NCBI GenBank assembly: GCA_029227035.1
Contig: JAQXZD010000017.1
Coordinates: 1 to 64,000 of the forward strand
Direction of reading: 5' to 3'
Length of the DNA: 64,000 nt
Origin: Lachnospiraceae bacterium
GTDB lineage: Bacteria; Bacillota; Clostridia; Lachnospirales; Lachnospiraceae
The position numbers were made by a program, and so were the translations under genes. Below are positions 1 through 8,635 of this stretch, piece by piece (within the stretch, counting starts at the first letter, position 1; each line of letters starts with the position of its first letter). The notes beneath the pieces were generated by a model. It was given only the letters and a program-made list of their open reading frames with translations. It searched no databases and had not been told where the DNA came from.

Positions 1-248
1 ATAGGGAAATAGAAAAGACTTCCTCTAGGAGAAAGCCTTAAGCATCATCCCTGATAATATAGGGATAACTCAATCAATATAAAATAACCTCAGTTACCAG
101 TAGTAGCTAGCAACTAAGAGGTATATGCGTCAAGTTTACTATATATAAGAAAACAACTCAGCTATGAACTATTGCCACTTTTTTATATGACTGATTGCTA
201 TTCATATTGGGATTTTGTTAGAAATAAAAGAAAAAATGGAGCTTGGGA
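1..248. other. AT-rich gene-free edge
   Basis: No convincing coding region is visible here. The stretch is AT-rich like the methyltransferase gene that follows it and unlike the core genes from guaA onward. It probably belongs to the same accessory segment, which continues out of the window. A 9-base match to the 3' end of guaA at 67-75 is too short to call an attachment site. Confidence 0.4.
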
Positions 249-2114
249 TTAAACCCAAACTCCTGAAGCATAATTATTTACTATATCATTTTCGCGATAC
301 TCTTCCGCTAATTTAGCAACCTGACCATAACTCTTATGTTCTTTTCCATCAAACGGCAACTTCATAAATTCCCTAAATGGAATCACAACAGTTTCTCCGC
401 CATAAGGAATAACTCTTCTCACATCAAAATTGCAAATCATCATCTCAGCGGTTGTCTTGGTATTACGGAACAAAATCACAAAATAGTCATCTGCTAAATC
501 ACTTAACACATCTGAATTTGAAGTATAATAGGGCTTTTTCCCCTCATATTGAACAGTAAAATCATTTACAAACCCAGCAAAGTAATCTCTATAACATTTT
601 ATAAGTGGCTGACCTACTTTTTGAGCACTTGTTCTTTTGCTATTCCCCTTTGAAGCTTTGTTTGTATGAAATTCACGGTACTGCATAGAAAATAACCATT
701 TAAAATCAGAACCTCTAAGCTGGTCAAGCATTATTTTTTGTTGTTCATCTCCGAAGCCAGTTTCATACTCAGCAGTCAGAAAATATGGACTATCTTCGTA
801 TATAAAACCATCTGAAAAGGTTTGAACAAGTTGTGAAAAATCTGCACTCTGAACATGCGACTTTTTCAATGCCTTCATGAAACTTTTTCCGTCACCAAAT
901 TTGATATCTTTTGGCTTTAAAGTAAGCTCAGATATTATTTTATAGTTCACACCTGAATACTTATCTAACAATTTTTGAAATGGAACTACCCCTGCCGAAT
1001 TAGCCTTAAATACTTCTAACTTATTTTCTAAGTATGCATAATAATTTTTAGTATCCATATCTGTAACCTTATGGACATTTCCACTAAACCCATTAGCATC
1101 AATTGCATTAATAAAATACCACGCAACTCCTATGTCATAATACATCTGTATATCATTTTCCGACGGATTAGAAAAGTCGACTGCAACCTCATCCAAAGCA
1201 CTAACATACATCTTATAGATTTCTTCATAGTTATTGCGAAGTCTTATCATTAGTTCATCATAAGCTACATCAGTAATTTTAGAATAAGCTCTAACTTTTC
1301 TCTTGTGCTCCATCCACATATCAGAAGTATAATGATTAGCTCCATTGCTTAAGTCCCTGCTTACAAAAGAATTGTGTAATTCAGCCAAGCGGGTTCTGAC
1401 TTCTTTTTCATCATGGGACATACTATATAGAAAACAAGCAACTCCAATATCAAAATCGTTTACGACCATTTCGTTTGCGTCTACCGATGCAGCTACACAT
1501 CCTGAGCCAGCAAAGACATCTATGAACGGCAATAGTTGTTCCTTCTTTGGAGCAACCCATCCCTTAGTAGCAGGGTCAAAAAATCTCAACGCAGCTTCTT
1601 GTCTACTAGCTTCATAAAATGCTGACTTGATAACCTTCGTCAAATATGGTTGCTTTTTCCCATTTCGTCTAATGTTAATTGCATGATATGAATCCCTATT
1701 AATTAACTTTCTATACCTTGGGCTAATCTCCCATTTATTTAATATGTTAGGCTTTATACCAAACTGTTTCAGAAAGTCAGCATCTCTAAGATTATATTCA
1801 GTTATACAATAGAAACAAATCTTCTTAAACAATACTGGATAATATGTTCTTTCTCCTGTGGCTTGGTCACATAAAATACCAATATTACCAGCTTTTGAAA
1901 AGCTATAAAAAGCATTAAACCAGCTAACAAGCTTTGTAGTATCACCAGACTGATTACAGAAATACATAAGAGCATTCATCAGCTCATCATAAAGTGGAAA
2001 TGTCTGTGAAAAATTTATATTCCCAGCCAGAACTGCATCTATATATTTCTTCTCATCTCCACTTATTGCCTCAAATGGCTCATAAGTGAGTAACCTAAGC
2101 ATCAATTCACGCAT
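249..2114 (-). CDS. D12-class N6-adenine DNA methyltransferase, large form
   Basis: Likely transfers a methyl group from S-adenosylmethionine to the N6 of adenine in DNA. The SAM-binding motif I reads IDVFAGSG at residues 198-205. A catalytic motif IV reads DSPYF at 441-445, so the usual DPPY has Ser for the first Pro. Motif order fits the Dam/D12 alpha class. At 621 residues it is about twice the size of Dam, with roughly 190 extra residues before motif I and a long insert between motifs I and IV. No endonuclease partner is visible inside the window. Its AT-rich codons and position beyond the guaA 3' end suggest acquired DNA. A frequent ATG is used, with a weak AGGTAGG ribosome site nine bases upstream. 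The family call is fairly sure; the biological role (defence, phage or mobile cargo) is inference. Confidence 0.8.
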   Translation of the reverse strand: MRELMLRLLTYEPFEAISGDEKKYIDAVLAGNINFSQTFPLYDELMNALMYFCNQSGDTTKLVSWFNAFYSFSKAGNIGILCDQATGERTYYPVLFKKICFYCITEYNLRDADFLKQFGIKPNILNKWEISPRYRKLINRDSYHAINIRRNGKKQPYLTKVIKSAFYEASRQEAALRFFDPATKGWVAPKKEQLLPFIDVFAGSGCVAASVDANEMVVNDFDIGVACFLYSMSHDEKEVRTRLAELHNSFVSRDLSNGANHYTSDMWMEHKRKVRAYSKITDVAYDELMIRLRNNYEEIYKMYVSALDEVAVDFSNPSENDIQMYYDIGVAWYFINAIDANGFSGNVHKVTDMDTKNYYAYLENKLEVFKANSAGVVPFQKLLDKYSGVNYKIISELTLKPKDIKFGDGKSFMKALKKSHVQSADFSQLVQTFSDGFIYEDSPYFLTAEYETGFGDEQQKIMLDQLRGSDFKWLFSMQYREFHTNKASKGNSKRTSAQKVGQPLIKCYRDYFAGFVNDFTVQYEGKKPYYTSNSDVLSDLADDYFVILFRNTKTTAEMMICNFDVRRVIPYGGETVVIPFREFMKLPFDGKEHKSYGQVAKLAEEYRENDIVNNYASGVWV

Positions 2115-2152
2115 AAAAATAGACCTACCTTTTCTTAAGATAAGTCCATTGT

Positions 2153-2182
2153 ACTATAAATATTAAAGACACGCTATTACAA
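2153..2182 (-). promoter_or_regulatory. possible sigma-A promoter of the methyltransferase
   Basis: On the minus strand TTGTAA (2182-2177) and TATAGT (2158-2153) are separated by 18 bases, about 40 bases upstream of the methyltransferase ATG. The match is moderate and the background is AT-rich, so chance is possible. Confidence 0.35.
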
Positions 2183-2333
2183 AATAAGACCGAACTTAAT
2201 TAGCTAAAAAATCACCCTAAATGCGTACAAATCCCGAACTGGCTTTATTGAATAATAAAAATTGACTTTTGCCATCCCCAGATAGAGCGTTTCAAAAAAG
2301 CGTAATGGAAACATCCCCATTTCGTCCCCAGCA

Positions 2334-2376
2334 GAAAAAGAAAAAGCCCACAAAGCCCGTAAATTCAAGCTTTGTG
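2334..2376 (-). terminator. guaA intrinsic terminator
   Basis: A perfect 8-bp stem (CACAAAGC at 2349-2356 with GCTTTGTG at 2369-2376, 12-base loop) lies 13 bases past the guaA stop. On the minus strand it is followed by a T-rich tract (2334-2345). It ends the guaA transcript before the accessory methyltransferase. Confidence 0.8.
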
Positions 2377-2388
2377 AGCATATTTCCG

Positions 2389-3933
2389 CTATTCAAACTC
2401 AATCGTCCCCGGTGGCTTACTGGTCAAATCATAGAATACCCGGTTAACCCCCTTCACCTCATTGATGATTCTGTTCATCACCGTCTGCAGTACCTCAAAC
2501 GGAATCTCGGCGCTTTCCGCTGTCATAAAATCAACGGTATTAACCGCTCTCAATGCGACCGCATAATCGTAGGTTCTCTCGTCACCCATGACACCCACGG
2601 AGCGCATATTGGTCAGTGCTGCAAAATACTGATCCGGAATCTTTTCCAATCCGGCATTAGCAATTTCCTCACGATAAATGGCATCGGCTTCCTGCACGAT
2701 ACGAACCTTCTCGGCTGTCACCTCGCCGATGATGCGGATACCAAGTCCCGGTCCCGGGAACGGCTGACGAAATACCAGCTTCTCCGGAATGCCAAGTTCA
2801 AGACCGGCTTTACGCACCTCGTCCTTGAAAAGGTTACGAAGCGGCTCGATAATTTCTTTAAAATCAACATAATCCGGAAGACCTCCCACATTGTGATGGG
2901 ATTTGATAACGGCAGATTCACCGCCAAGGCCGCTCTCCACAACATCCGGATAGATGGTTCCCTGTGCGAGAAAATCCACAGCACCGATTTTCTTAGCCTC
3001 TTCCTCAAATACACGAATGAACTCTTCGCCGATAATCTTACGCTTCTGCTCCGGTTCGGTAACACCTGCCAGCTTTGCATAATATCTTTCCTGCGCATTC
3101 ACACGGATAAAGTTTAAGTCAAACTGACCGTTTGGTCCGAATACACTCTCAACCTCGTCTCCCTCATCCTTGCGGAGAAGTCCATGATCCACAAATACGC
3201 AGGTGAGCTGCTTGCCAATCGCTCTGGACAAAAGTCCTGCTGCCACGGAAGAATCCACTCCACCGGACAAAGCCAGCAGAACCTTTCCGTCACCGACCTT
3301 CTCACGAATTGCCTGTATGGATTCTTCCACGAACGAATCCATGCGCCATGTACCGGCACAGCCACAGACATTCCGTACAAAATTGTACAACATCTCCTTA
3401 CCGTGCTCCGTGTGAAGTACCTCCGGATGAAACTGGATGGCATACAGATTCCTGCCTGCATCCTCGGCCGCCGCAATCGGGCAATCCGCCGTGTGCGCTG
3501 TCACACGAAATCCCGGCGCAGTCTCCGCAATCCGGTCAAAATGACTCATCCAGCAGATTTCTTTCTCCGGGATTCCGGCAAATACTGCGGAGTCTGTATC
3601 CAGCACAACCTCCGTTTTTCCATATTCTCCAACCTCCGGCGTAATTACCTTGCCGCCCAGCACATGCATCATAAGCTGTGCGCCGTAGCAAAGCCCCAGA
3701 ACCGGAATTCCCAATTCAAAAAGCTCTCTGCTGTATGTCGGGGAATCTGCTCCGTAACAACTGTTCGGGCCTCCGGTTAAAATAATGCCCTTCGGCTTCA
3801 TTTTCTTAATCTGCTCAAGCTCTGTACGATAGGAATATATCTCACAGTATACATTGCACTCGCGGACGCGGCGCGCAACCAACTGATTATACTGACCGCC
3901 AAAGTCAATGACTATGACTTTTTCCTGCTCCAT
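2389..3933 (-). CDS. guaA: GMP synthase (glutamine-hydrolysing)
   Basis: Converts XMP, glutamine and ATP to GMP in the cytosol, the last step of de novo guanine nucleotide synthesis. The 514-residue length is typical. The N-terminal class I amidotransferase has its nucleophile Cys82 in GLCYGAQ and the His169/Glu171 pair in FHPEV. The ATP-pyrophosphatase P-loop SGGVDS is at 223-228, and the C-terminal dimerisation domain ends in the family-typical TIEFE. AGGAGG lies upstream of the ATG. It has its own promoter and terminator, so it is probably monocistronic. The 3' end of guaA is a known integration target of some Firmicutes mobile elements, which is relevant to the AT-rich DNA beyond it. Confidence 0.98.
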   Translation of the reverse strand: MEQEKVIVIDFGGQYNQLVARRVRECNVYCEIYSYRTELEQIKKMKPKGIILTGGPNSCYGADSPTYSRELFELGIPVLGLCYGAQLMMHVLGGKVITPEVGEYGKTEVVLDTDSAVFAGIPEKEICWMSHFDRIAETAPGFRVTAHTADCPIAAAEDAGRNLYAIQFHPEVLHTEHGKEMLYNFVRNVCGCAGTWRMDSFVEESIQAIREKVGDGKVLLALSGGVDSSVAAGLLSRAIGKQLTCVFVDHGLLRKDEGDEVESVFGPNGQFDLNFIRVNAQERYYAKLAGVTEPEQKRKIIGEEFIRVFEEEAKKIGAVDFLAQGTIYPDVVESGLGGESAVIKSHHNVGGLPDYVDFKEIIEPLRNLFKDEVRKAGLELGIPEKLVFRQPFPGPGLGIRIIGEVTAEKVRIVQEADAIYREEIANAGLEKIPDQYFAALTNMRSVGVMGDERTYDYAVALRAVNTVDFMTAESAEIPFEVLQTVMNRIINEVKGVNRVFYDLTSKPPGTIEFE

Positions 3934-3973
3934 CTGTCTGTCCTCCTAATCCTTTGAAACTATACTTACATTC

Positions 3974-4002
3974 ATTATAAAGGACGCAAGGCGGCTTTAC
4001 AA
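3974..4002 (-). promoter_or_regulatory. guaA sigma-A promoter
   Basis: Minus-strand TTGTAA (4002-3997) and TATAAT (3979-3974) with a 17-base spacer, about 40 bases upstream of the guaA start. Its -35 hexamer overlaps that of the divergent promoter at 3996-4024. Confidence 0.8.
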
Positions 4003-4024
4003 TAGTAAAGTTTTTGGATACAAT
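3996..4024 (+). promoter_or_regulatory. promoter of the YARHG-domain gene
   Basis: TTTACA (3996-4001), a 17-base spacer and TACAAT (4019-4024) stand 30 bases before the ATG at 4055. The -35 is read from the same base pairs as the guaA -35 on the other strand. Confidence 0.7.
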
Positions 4025-4054
4025 AAAACAAAACAGTTTGGAAAGGAGTTTAGT

Positions 4055-4615
4055 ATGAAACCCAAAAAACAAAATGCATGGCTGCCTGTTACGATTGTAC
4101 TTGGCTGTCTGATTGCAGCAATCATTGTGCTCATCATCGTTATGGTCCTGGTAAACAGACCTCATATTTCCGCTTCCGGAAAAGAGAGTACCCCTGCGGA
4201 TACCGAAATCACCGAGACTGCGGACACTTATGTGGAGGGAATGCAGTTGGATGAATTTTCCACAAAAAGCGGACAGACCGTTGACGCAGAGGAGGAAGAT
4301 GATAACAATCCGGAAGCCGCTATGGACAATCCTGACGGTTTTCTTCTGCCGGAAAGTGCAGACCGCGAACTGACAGAGGATGATTTGGAAGGTATGACTG
4401 CTCAGGAATTAAATTATGCGAAGAATGAGATTTATGCACGGCACGGACGTGTATTCCAATCTTCGGAATTAAATGACTACTTTTCAACCAAGAACTGGTA
4501 TGAGGCCGACGAAGATTTTGAGGACAAAGACCTCTCAAAACTGGAAGCCAAAAATGCTGATTTCATTGCAAAATATCAGAAAGACAACGATTTAACCTAT
4601 AAACCGGCAAAATAA
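4055..4615 (+). CDS. membrane-anchored YARHG-domain protein
   Basis: A 186-residue protein with a short basic N terminus and one membrane segment at about residues 10-33. An acidic, low-complexity linker (about 40-100) is followed by a C-terminal YARHG domain (about 105-165), which contains the diagnostic YARHGR and a downstream WY pair. The domain would face outside the cell; its ligand is not known. GAAAGGAG precedes the ATG. The next gene starts 13 bases downstream and is also a single-span protein with a large outer domain, so the two probably form an operon, perhaps for envelope sensing. That role is inference. Confidence 0.8.
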   Translation: MKPKKQNAWLPVTIVLGCLIAAIIVLIIVMVLVNRPHISASGKESTPADTEITETADTYVEGMQLDEFSTKSGQTVDAEEEDDNNPEAAMDNPDGFLLPESADRELTEDDLEGMTAQELNYAKNEIYARHGRVFQSSELNDYFSTKNWYEADEDFEDKDLSKLEAKNADFIAKYQKDNDLTYKPAK

Positions 4616-4628
4616 AGGAGGTATGAAA

Positions 4629-5876
4629 ATGTTTTGTCCAAATTGCGGAACGAAAAATGAAGATGGAGCACTTTTCTGTGCCTCCTGCGGAACCCGATTA
4701 GTCACTCCGACTGCTCCTGCGCAGGGCAACCCACAGGCAGCGAATGGCACTTATGCTGCTCCGCAGCCTGCTGCCCGCAAGACCGTAAATCCATTTATGA
4801 TTGCTTCGATTATCGAAATCTGTGTTCTCTTTATTGCAATCATCGCTTTTTTCAAAATCGGGCAGATGACTTTCAGCTACCGGAAGACGGCTGTCAACTA
4901 TGTAAAGGCTTTGGCTGCCGCTGACTGGGATACCGTATACAACGAACTGGATCTGAATGATTCCCAATACATCAATCAGGATTTATTCCAAAAAACTGCC
5001 GGCCAATGGTCTGCAACAGACTTAAGTAACGTAAGCGTTGAGTCCAGCTCTGCCACCAAAAATGAAGCATATGTAGAAGTAAAATACACGGAAAAAGGGC
5101 AACCTTATCCGTCTTATGTTACGGTTCACCTCATAAAACAGCCGCGCAAGGCCTTCTTCCTTTTTGACCGGTGGAAAATCAATCCTTCCATGTATGTGGC
5201 AGAAAATGTCACTGTCATGGTGCCAAAGGGAGCTGTCCTGTCACTGGATGACACGGAAGTTTCCGGTCAGTACCTTACAGATTCCGATGATCCGAATTAT
5301 GATAACTACACTTTCGATTCACTTTTTATCGGAACGCATAAGGTATCCTTTGAGATTGATGATCTTGTTGCCAACAGCGATTACATAGAAGTCACCAATG
5401 ATTATGATTTTTTCACGGAAGACTCCATTACGCTTTCGGAAGCGCAGCAGAAAGAACTGATCGGAACCGCTTATTCCAATATGCAGAAACTGATTACTGC
5501 CGCTGACCAGGCCGAGGGATTCAATGCCGTAGAAAGCTTATACACAGACAACGTCTGTCAGGATGCAAAATCTTCCTTTGAATATTTGGAAGAGAGTTTT
5601 GTCTCCAAAAAAAATAAAACCGGTATCCTCGATGTTTCCATCTATGATGTAACCGGAAGTTACTTCAACCCATATCTGGAGCAGGGAAAAATCTGCGCCG
5701 CTGTAAATCTATCCTATAATTATGATGTCTTGTACAAAGAACAGGATTGGTGGACCGGCGATTATGAAAAGGATACCTGCAAAGATCAAGCCAATACCAT
5801 TGACTTTTACTTTATCTATGAGGATGGCGAATGGAAGCTAAACAGCAGTCAGATGCCACGCTTCTATTACTACTAA
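4629..5876 (+). CDS. zinc-ribbon membrane protein, TcaA/YvbJ-like
   Basis: A 415-residue protein. The N-terminal double CxxC zinc ribbon (CPNCG and CASCG, residues 3-20) is followed by an Ala/Pro-rich linker and one membrane segment at about 55-75. The large outer region has repeated small alpha/beta units like those of TcaA/YvbJ proteins, which are linked to cell-envelope stress in staphylococci and bacilli. An in-frame ATG at 4623 sits one base from the AGGAGG, so the ATG at 4629, seven bases from it, is the better start. It is the second gene of the operon beginning at 4055 and ends just before a strong terminator. The family call is by architecture only. Confidence 0.75.
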   Translation: MFCPNCGTKNEDGALFCASCGTRLVTPTAPAQGNPQAANGTYAAPQPAARKTVNPFMIASIIEICVLFIAIIAFFKIGQMTFSYRKTAVNYVKALAAADWDTVYNELDLNDSQYINQDLFQKTAGQWSATDLSNVSVESSSATKNEAYVEVKYTEKGQPYPSYVTVHLIKQPRKAFFLFDRWKINPSMYVAENVTVMVPKGAVLSLDDTEVSGQYLTDSDDPNYDNYTFDSLFIGTHKVSFEIDDLVANSDYIEVTNDYDFFTEDSITLSEAQQKELIGTAYSNMQKLITAADQAEGFNAVESLYTDNVCQDAKSSFEYLEESFVSKKNKTGILDVSIYDVTGSYFNPYLEQGKICAAVNLSYNYDVLYKEQDWWTGDYEKDTCKDQANTIDFYFIYEDGEWKLNSSQMPRFYYY

Positions 5877-5890
5877 ATCAATTACAAGAC

Positions 5891-5920
5891 GGCTGTCACA
5901 CATGCGTGGCAGCCTTTTTT
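5891..5920 (+). terminator. terminator of the YARHG/zinc-ribbon operon
   Basis: GGCTGTCA at 5891-5898 pairs with TGGCAGCC at 5907-5914 (one G-T wobble) and is followed by TTTTTT. It acts on the plus strand only; the minus side has no T tract. Confidence 0.85.
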
Positions 5921-5924
5921 GATT

Positions 5925-6182
5925 CTATTTATCTTGCCAATGCGCATACTTTTCTTTTGTTGCCTGCCCGCCTCGCAGATGACGCTCATTTTTATTGACT
6001 AAAATAACCTTATGCACTTCTGCTGCCAGACTCGGATTAACCTGCTGCAGACGCTCCGTGACGTCCTTATGTACCGTACTCTTACTAATCCCAAAATGTT
6101 TGGCTGCCTGACGAACAGTTGCATTATTCTCAATCATATAATTCGCAATTTCTGCGGCTCGTTCTTCAATATAAGTTTTCAA
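5925..6182 (-). CDS. spoIIID: sporulation transcription factor SpoIIID
   Basis: A mother-cell regulator that modifies the sigma-E regulon during sporulation. The 85-residue product reads KTYIEERAAEIANYMIEN at the start, followed by the helix-turn-helix VRQAAKHFGISKSTVHKDV, which is the SpoIIID signature. The longest open frame begins further upstream, but homology and the ribosome site place the start at TTG (6182-6180), with AGGAG (6194-6190) seven bases upstream. That AGGAG lies in the 3' arm of the thiM terminator hairpin, and the TTG uses the last bases of its T tract. Regulation is discussed with the nested sigma-E-like promoter at 6211-6239. Confidence 0.93.
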   Translation of the reverse strand: MKTYIEERAAEIANYMIENNATVRQAAKHFGISKSTVHKDVTERLQQVNPSLAAEVHKVILVNKNERHLRGGQATKEKYAHWQDK

Positions 6183-6229
6183 AAAAATACTCCTGCATAT
6201 CTGTTTGTACAGTCTATGCAGGAGCATTT
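6181..6229 (-). terminator. thiM terminator hairpin overlapping the spoIIID ribosome site
   Basis: On the minus strand the 5' arm (6229-6215) pairs with the 3' arm (6199-6185) over 13-15 bp, with one wobble and a 15-base loop. A T7 tract follows at 6187-6181. It is a strong intrinsic terminator for the thi operon. The 3' arm contains the spoIIID AGGAG, so an RNA reading through from thiM would fold over the spoIIID start. Confidence 0.85.
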
Positions 6230-6239
6230 CCGGTTATTC
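6211..6239 (-). promoter_or_regulatory. sigma-E-like promoter of spoIIID inside the hairpin
   Basis: GAATAA (6239-6234), a 15-base spacer and CATAGACT (6218-6211) match the sigma-E pattern (KMATATT, N14, CATACANT; the spacer is 14 when the -35 is counted as seven bases). The start point would fall at about 6206-6203, in the hairpin loop. Confidence 0.65.
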
Positions 6240-6282
6240 ACTTTTCTGCCCAAATTCTGCTTCCGGACAATTACCTCCACAA

Positions 6283-7134
6283 TTACGGACTGCAAATGAT
6301 TGACACCTGCTTTCGCCTTTCAATATCCTCTCTTTTCATCAGTGACATCTCATCAAGGAAGCAGTCGTGAAAGGTCATGGTTCCGCCATGCCGCGCCTGA
6401 GTCCGTTCCGCTGCCAGTTCCCCGGCAATGCCCATCCATGCACAGGCTGCCGCGGCAGTCCTCACCTCATTTTTCTGACTCAGAAACGCGCCAAACATCA
6501 CAGAGGACATGCACCCTGTTCCCGTAATCCTTGTCATATCCGGATGTCCGTTCCCAATCCGGATTTCTGTGGTTCCGTCCGTCAGCAAATCCATCTCACC
6601 GGAAGCTGCAAGAATCACCCGGTATTTTTGGGAAAATTCTCCCATCTCCTGCAATAATCCACGCTGCTTCTCCGGATCTTTATCTGTATCGGATGCCGCC
6701 GCATCCACTCCGGTAACCGTACTGCAATTTCCAAGCAGCGCCCGGATCTCCGAATAATTGCCCCGGATACAGGAAGGATGGATATTTTTTATAAAGTCGA
6801 GACATTTTTCCCTTCGGTAACCGGAACCGGATACCCCAACGGGATCCACCACCACAGGCTTTCCCAGTTCCGCCGCTTTCTGTCCCGCTGTCAGCATTGC
6901 TTCATAGTCTTCAATCGCTCCAAAATTGCATACCAGAGCATCCGCTCCTTCTACAATCTCTGCGACTTCCAGCGGATGATGTGCCATGGTGGGGGATGCC
7001 CCCACCGCAAGAAGCACATTGGCACAGTCATTGACCGTCACCGCATTCGTAATACAGTGTATAATCGGTCGATTCGCGCGGATGCGCTGAATCATATCCC
7101 ATATATATTCTGCTTTCATCTGCTCTTGTTTCAT
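6283..7134 (-). CDS. thiM: hydroxyethylthiazole kinase
   Basis: Phosphorylates 4-methyl-5-(2-hydroxyethyl)thiazole for thiamin salvage in the cytosol. It is 283 residues, a normal ThiM length. Family blocks seen are HCITNAVTVNDCANVLLAVGA near the N terminus, VVDPVGVSGS, and the glycine-rich anion-hole segment TGTGCMSS with its catalytic Cys. The ATG overlaps the thiW stop by four bases (ATGA), with GGAGG upstream inside thiW. It is the last gene of thiE-thiD-thiW-thiM and its transcript ends at the hairpin that also covers the spoIIID start. Confidence 0.96.
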   Translation of the reverse strand: MKQEQMKAEYIWDMIQRIRANRPIIHCITNAVTVNDCANVLLAVGASPTMAHHPLEVAEIVEGADALVCNFGAIEDYEAMLTAGQKAAELGKPVVVDPVGVSGSGYRREKCLDFIKNIHPSCIRGNYSEIRALLGNCSTVTGVDAAASDTDKDPEKQRGLLQEMGEFSQKYRVILAASGEMDLLTDGTTEIRIGNGHPDMTRITGTGCMSSVMFGAFLSQKNEVRTAAAACAWMGIAGELAAERTQARHGGTMTFHDCFLDEMSLMKREDIERRKQVSIICSP

Positions 7135-7655
7135 TCTGCCTCCAGTTGCTGCCGCATCTTATCCAGGATTCCAATCTTTTTCAAAGGAATCGTAATCACG
7201 GCCGCTATCAGTGTACCTCCGCAGGTACTGATCAAAAACGGCACAACAAACGTAAATATGGCGGCAGCGGTATTACCCATAATAAAATAGGCCACCGGAT
7301 AGGAAAGCATTCCGCCTATGATACCTGTTCCGAACACTTCGCCCACATAGGCATACGGCAGTTTTTTCAGATACTTATATAAAAGTCCTGCCAGCAAGAC
7401 ACCGCACATACTTCCCGGAAAAGCAAGCGGACTTCCAAGTCCCATCAGGTTTCGAATCAGGGATGCGGCAAATGCCTGCGCCAGTCCCCACCACGGACCA
7501 ACGGTCAATGCACACAGCACATTGACCAGATGCTGTACCGGTGCACATTTTGAACCAAATACCGGAAAGGAAAAAAGGCTTCCCACCACGGCAACTGCCG
7601 CAAAAAGTGCGGTTAATGTTAATTTCTTAATGTTTGCTGTACTTTTGTTTTTCAT
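7131..7655 (-). CDS. thiW: energy-coupling-factor transporter S component ThiW
   Basis: Predicted substrate-binding membrane subunit for hydroxyethylthiazole uptake, working with a shared ECF module not encoded here. The 174 residues hold about five membrane segments. The family-typical segment around FPVFGSKCAPVQHLVNVLCAL is visible at about 29-49. The gene is coupled by a four-base overlap to thiM, the kinase for its predicted substrate. That pairing supports the thiazole assignment over a general thiamin transporter. Confidence 0.92.
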   Translation of the reverse strand: MKNKSTANIKKLTLTALFAAVAVVGSLFSFPVFGSKCAPVQHLVNVLCALTVGPWWGLAQAFAASLIRNLMGLGSPLAFPGSMCGVLLAGLLYKYLKKLPYAYVGEVFGTGIIGGMLSYPVAYFIMGNTAAAIFTFVVPFLISTCGGTLIAAVITIPLKKIGILDKMRQQLEAE

Positions 7656-7736
7656 AATCTGTCCTTTCTTTCTGCTCTTGCAACTGCTCCTACAATCAGG
7701 CAGAGAAGGACTGTAACCACCATATCCGAAAAAAGC

Positions 7737-8537
7737 TTATCTGCTGAAATCTCCTTCTATGGCAAAAGCGTGGTTCATGGGACCGCTTCCTTTTCCCAGA
7801 TCCAGCATTGCCGAAAGTGCCCCCGAAATATAATTCTTGGCATATTCTACCGAAGTCTCCAGATTATAGCCTTTTGCCAGATTGGACGCAATGGCTGAGG
7901 ACAACGTGCAGCCCGTTCCGTGTGTATTCGGATTCTCGATACGTTTTCCGTAAAACCAACGGGACTTTTTATCTTTGCAATACAAAAAATCGTTCGCATC
8001 ATTCAATTGATGTCCGCCCTTTAACAGCACCGCACATCCATAGTCTCTGCATATGCTCTCCGCTGCCCGCTCCATATCCTCCACGGTCTCAATTTTTCTG
8101 TTGGCAAGTACCTCTGCTTCCGGAATATTTGGTGTGATAACAGTTGCAATCGGTAATAATTTTTCTTTCAAAATATCGACGGCCTCCTCATCTATGAGCC
8201 GCGCTCCGCTGGTTGCAACCATCACAGTATCCACAACAATATTCGATGCGTGATACTCCGTAAGCTTATCTGCAATCGTGTCAATCAACTCTGCGGAGGA
8301 AACCATTCCTGTTTTTACTGCATCCGGATAAATGTCTGTAAAAATACAATCAAGCTGCTCTGCCAGGAAATGAGGTGTCACCTCCACAATTTCTGTTACG
8401 CCGGTTGTATTCTGGGCAGTAAGAGCCGTAACCGCACTCATGGCATATACCCCATTTGCGGTCATTGTCTTAATATCTGCCTGGATGCCGGCGCCTCCAC
8501 CGGAGTCACTTCCGGCGATTGTTAATGCTGTGTTCAC
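7737..8537 (-). CDS. thiD: hydroxymethylpyrimidine/phosphomethylpyrimidine kinase
   Basis: Makes HMP-pyrophosphate, the pyrimidine half of thiamin phosphate. It is 266 residues of the ribokinase fold. The N terminus ALTIAGSDSGGGAGIQAD is diagnostic, and the C-terminal GTGCTLSSAIASNLA carries the catalytic Asp-less anion-hole motif of ThiD. The start is GTG with AGGAGG eight bases upstream. It lies 98 bases after thiE and 81 bases before thiW; no riboswitch is recognisable in either gap. Confidence 0.95.
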   Translation of the reverse strand: MNTALTIAGSDSGGGAGIQADIKTMTANGVYAMSAVTALTAQNTTGVTEIVEVTPHFLAEQLDCIFTDIYPDAVKTGMVSSAELIDTIADKLTEYHASNIVVDTVMVATSGARLIDEEAVDILKEKLLPIATVITPNIPEAEVLANRKIETVEDMERAAESICRDYGCAVLLKGGHQLNDANDFLYCKDKKSRWFYGKRIENPNTHGTGCTLSSAIASNLAKGYNLETSVEYAKNYISGALSAMLDLGKGSGPMNHAFAIEGDFSR

Positions 8538-8635
8538 GATTTTCCTCCTTTCTTTGCCTTAACACATTCCATTAATTTTATATAGCGACCTAAGGTGGTG
8601 CCCCCAATCTGCCGCTAAAACTCTATCTAACTGTT

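Noticed and set aside
67..75. AACTCAATC matches the guaA 3' end (about 2395-2403), as a possible integration repeat
   Set aside because: Only nine bases in an AT-rich region with no integrase in view; chance is a good explanation. The leftward flank is needed.
2269..3117. A 282-codon plus-strand frame opposite guaA
   Set aside because: Shadow of the guaA frame with no ribosome site and no family features.
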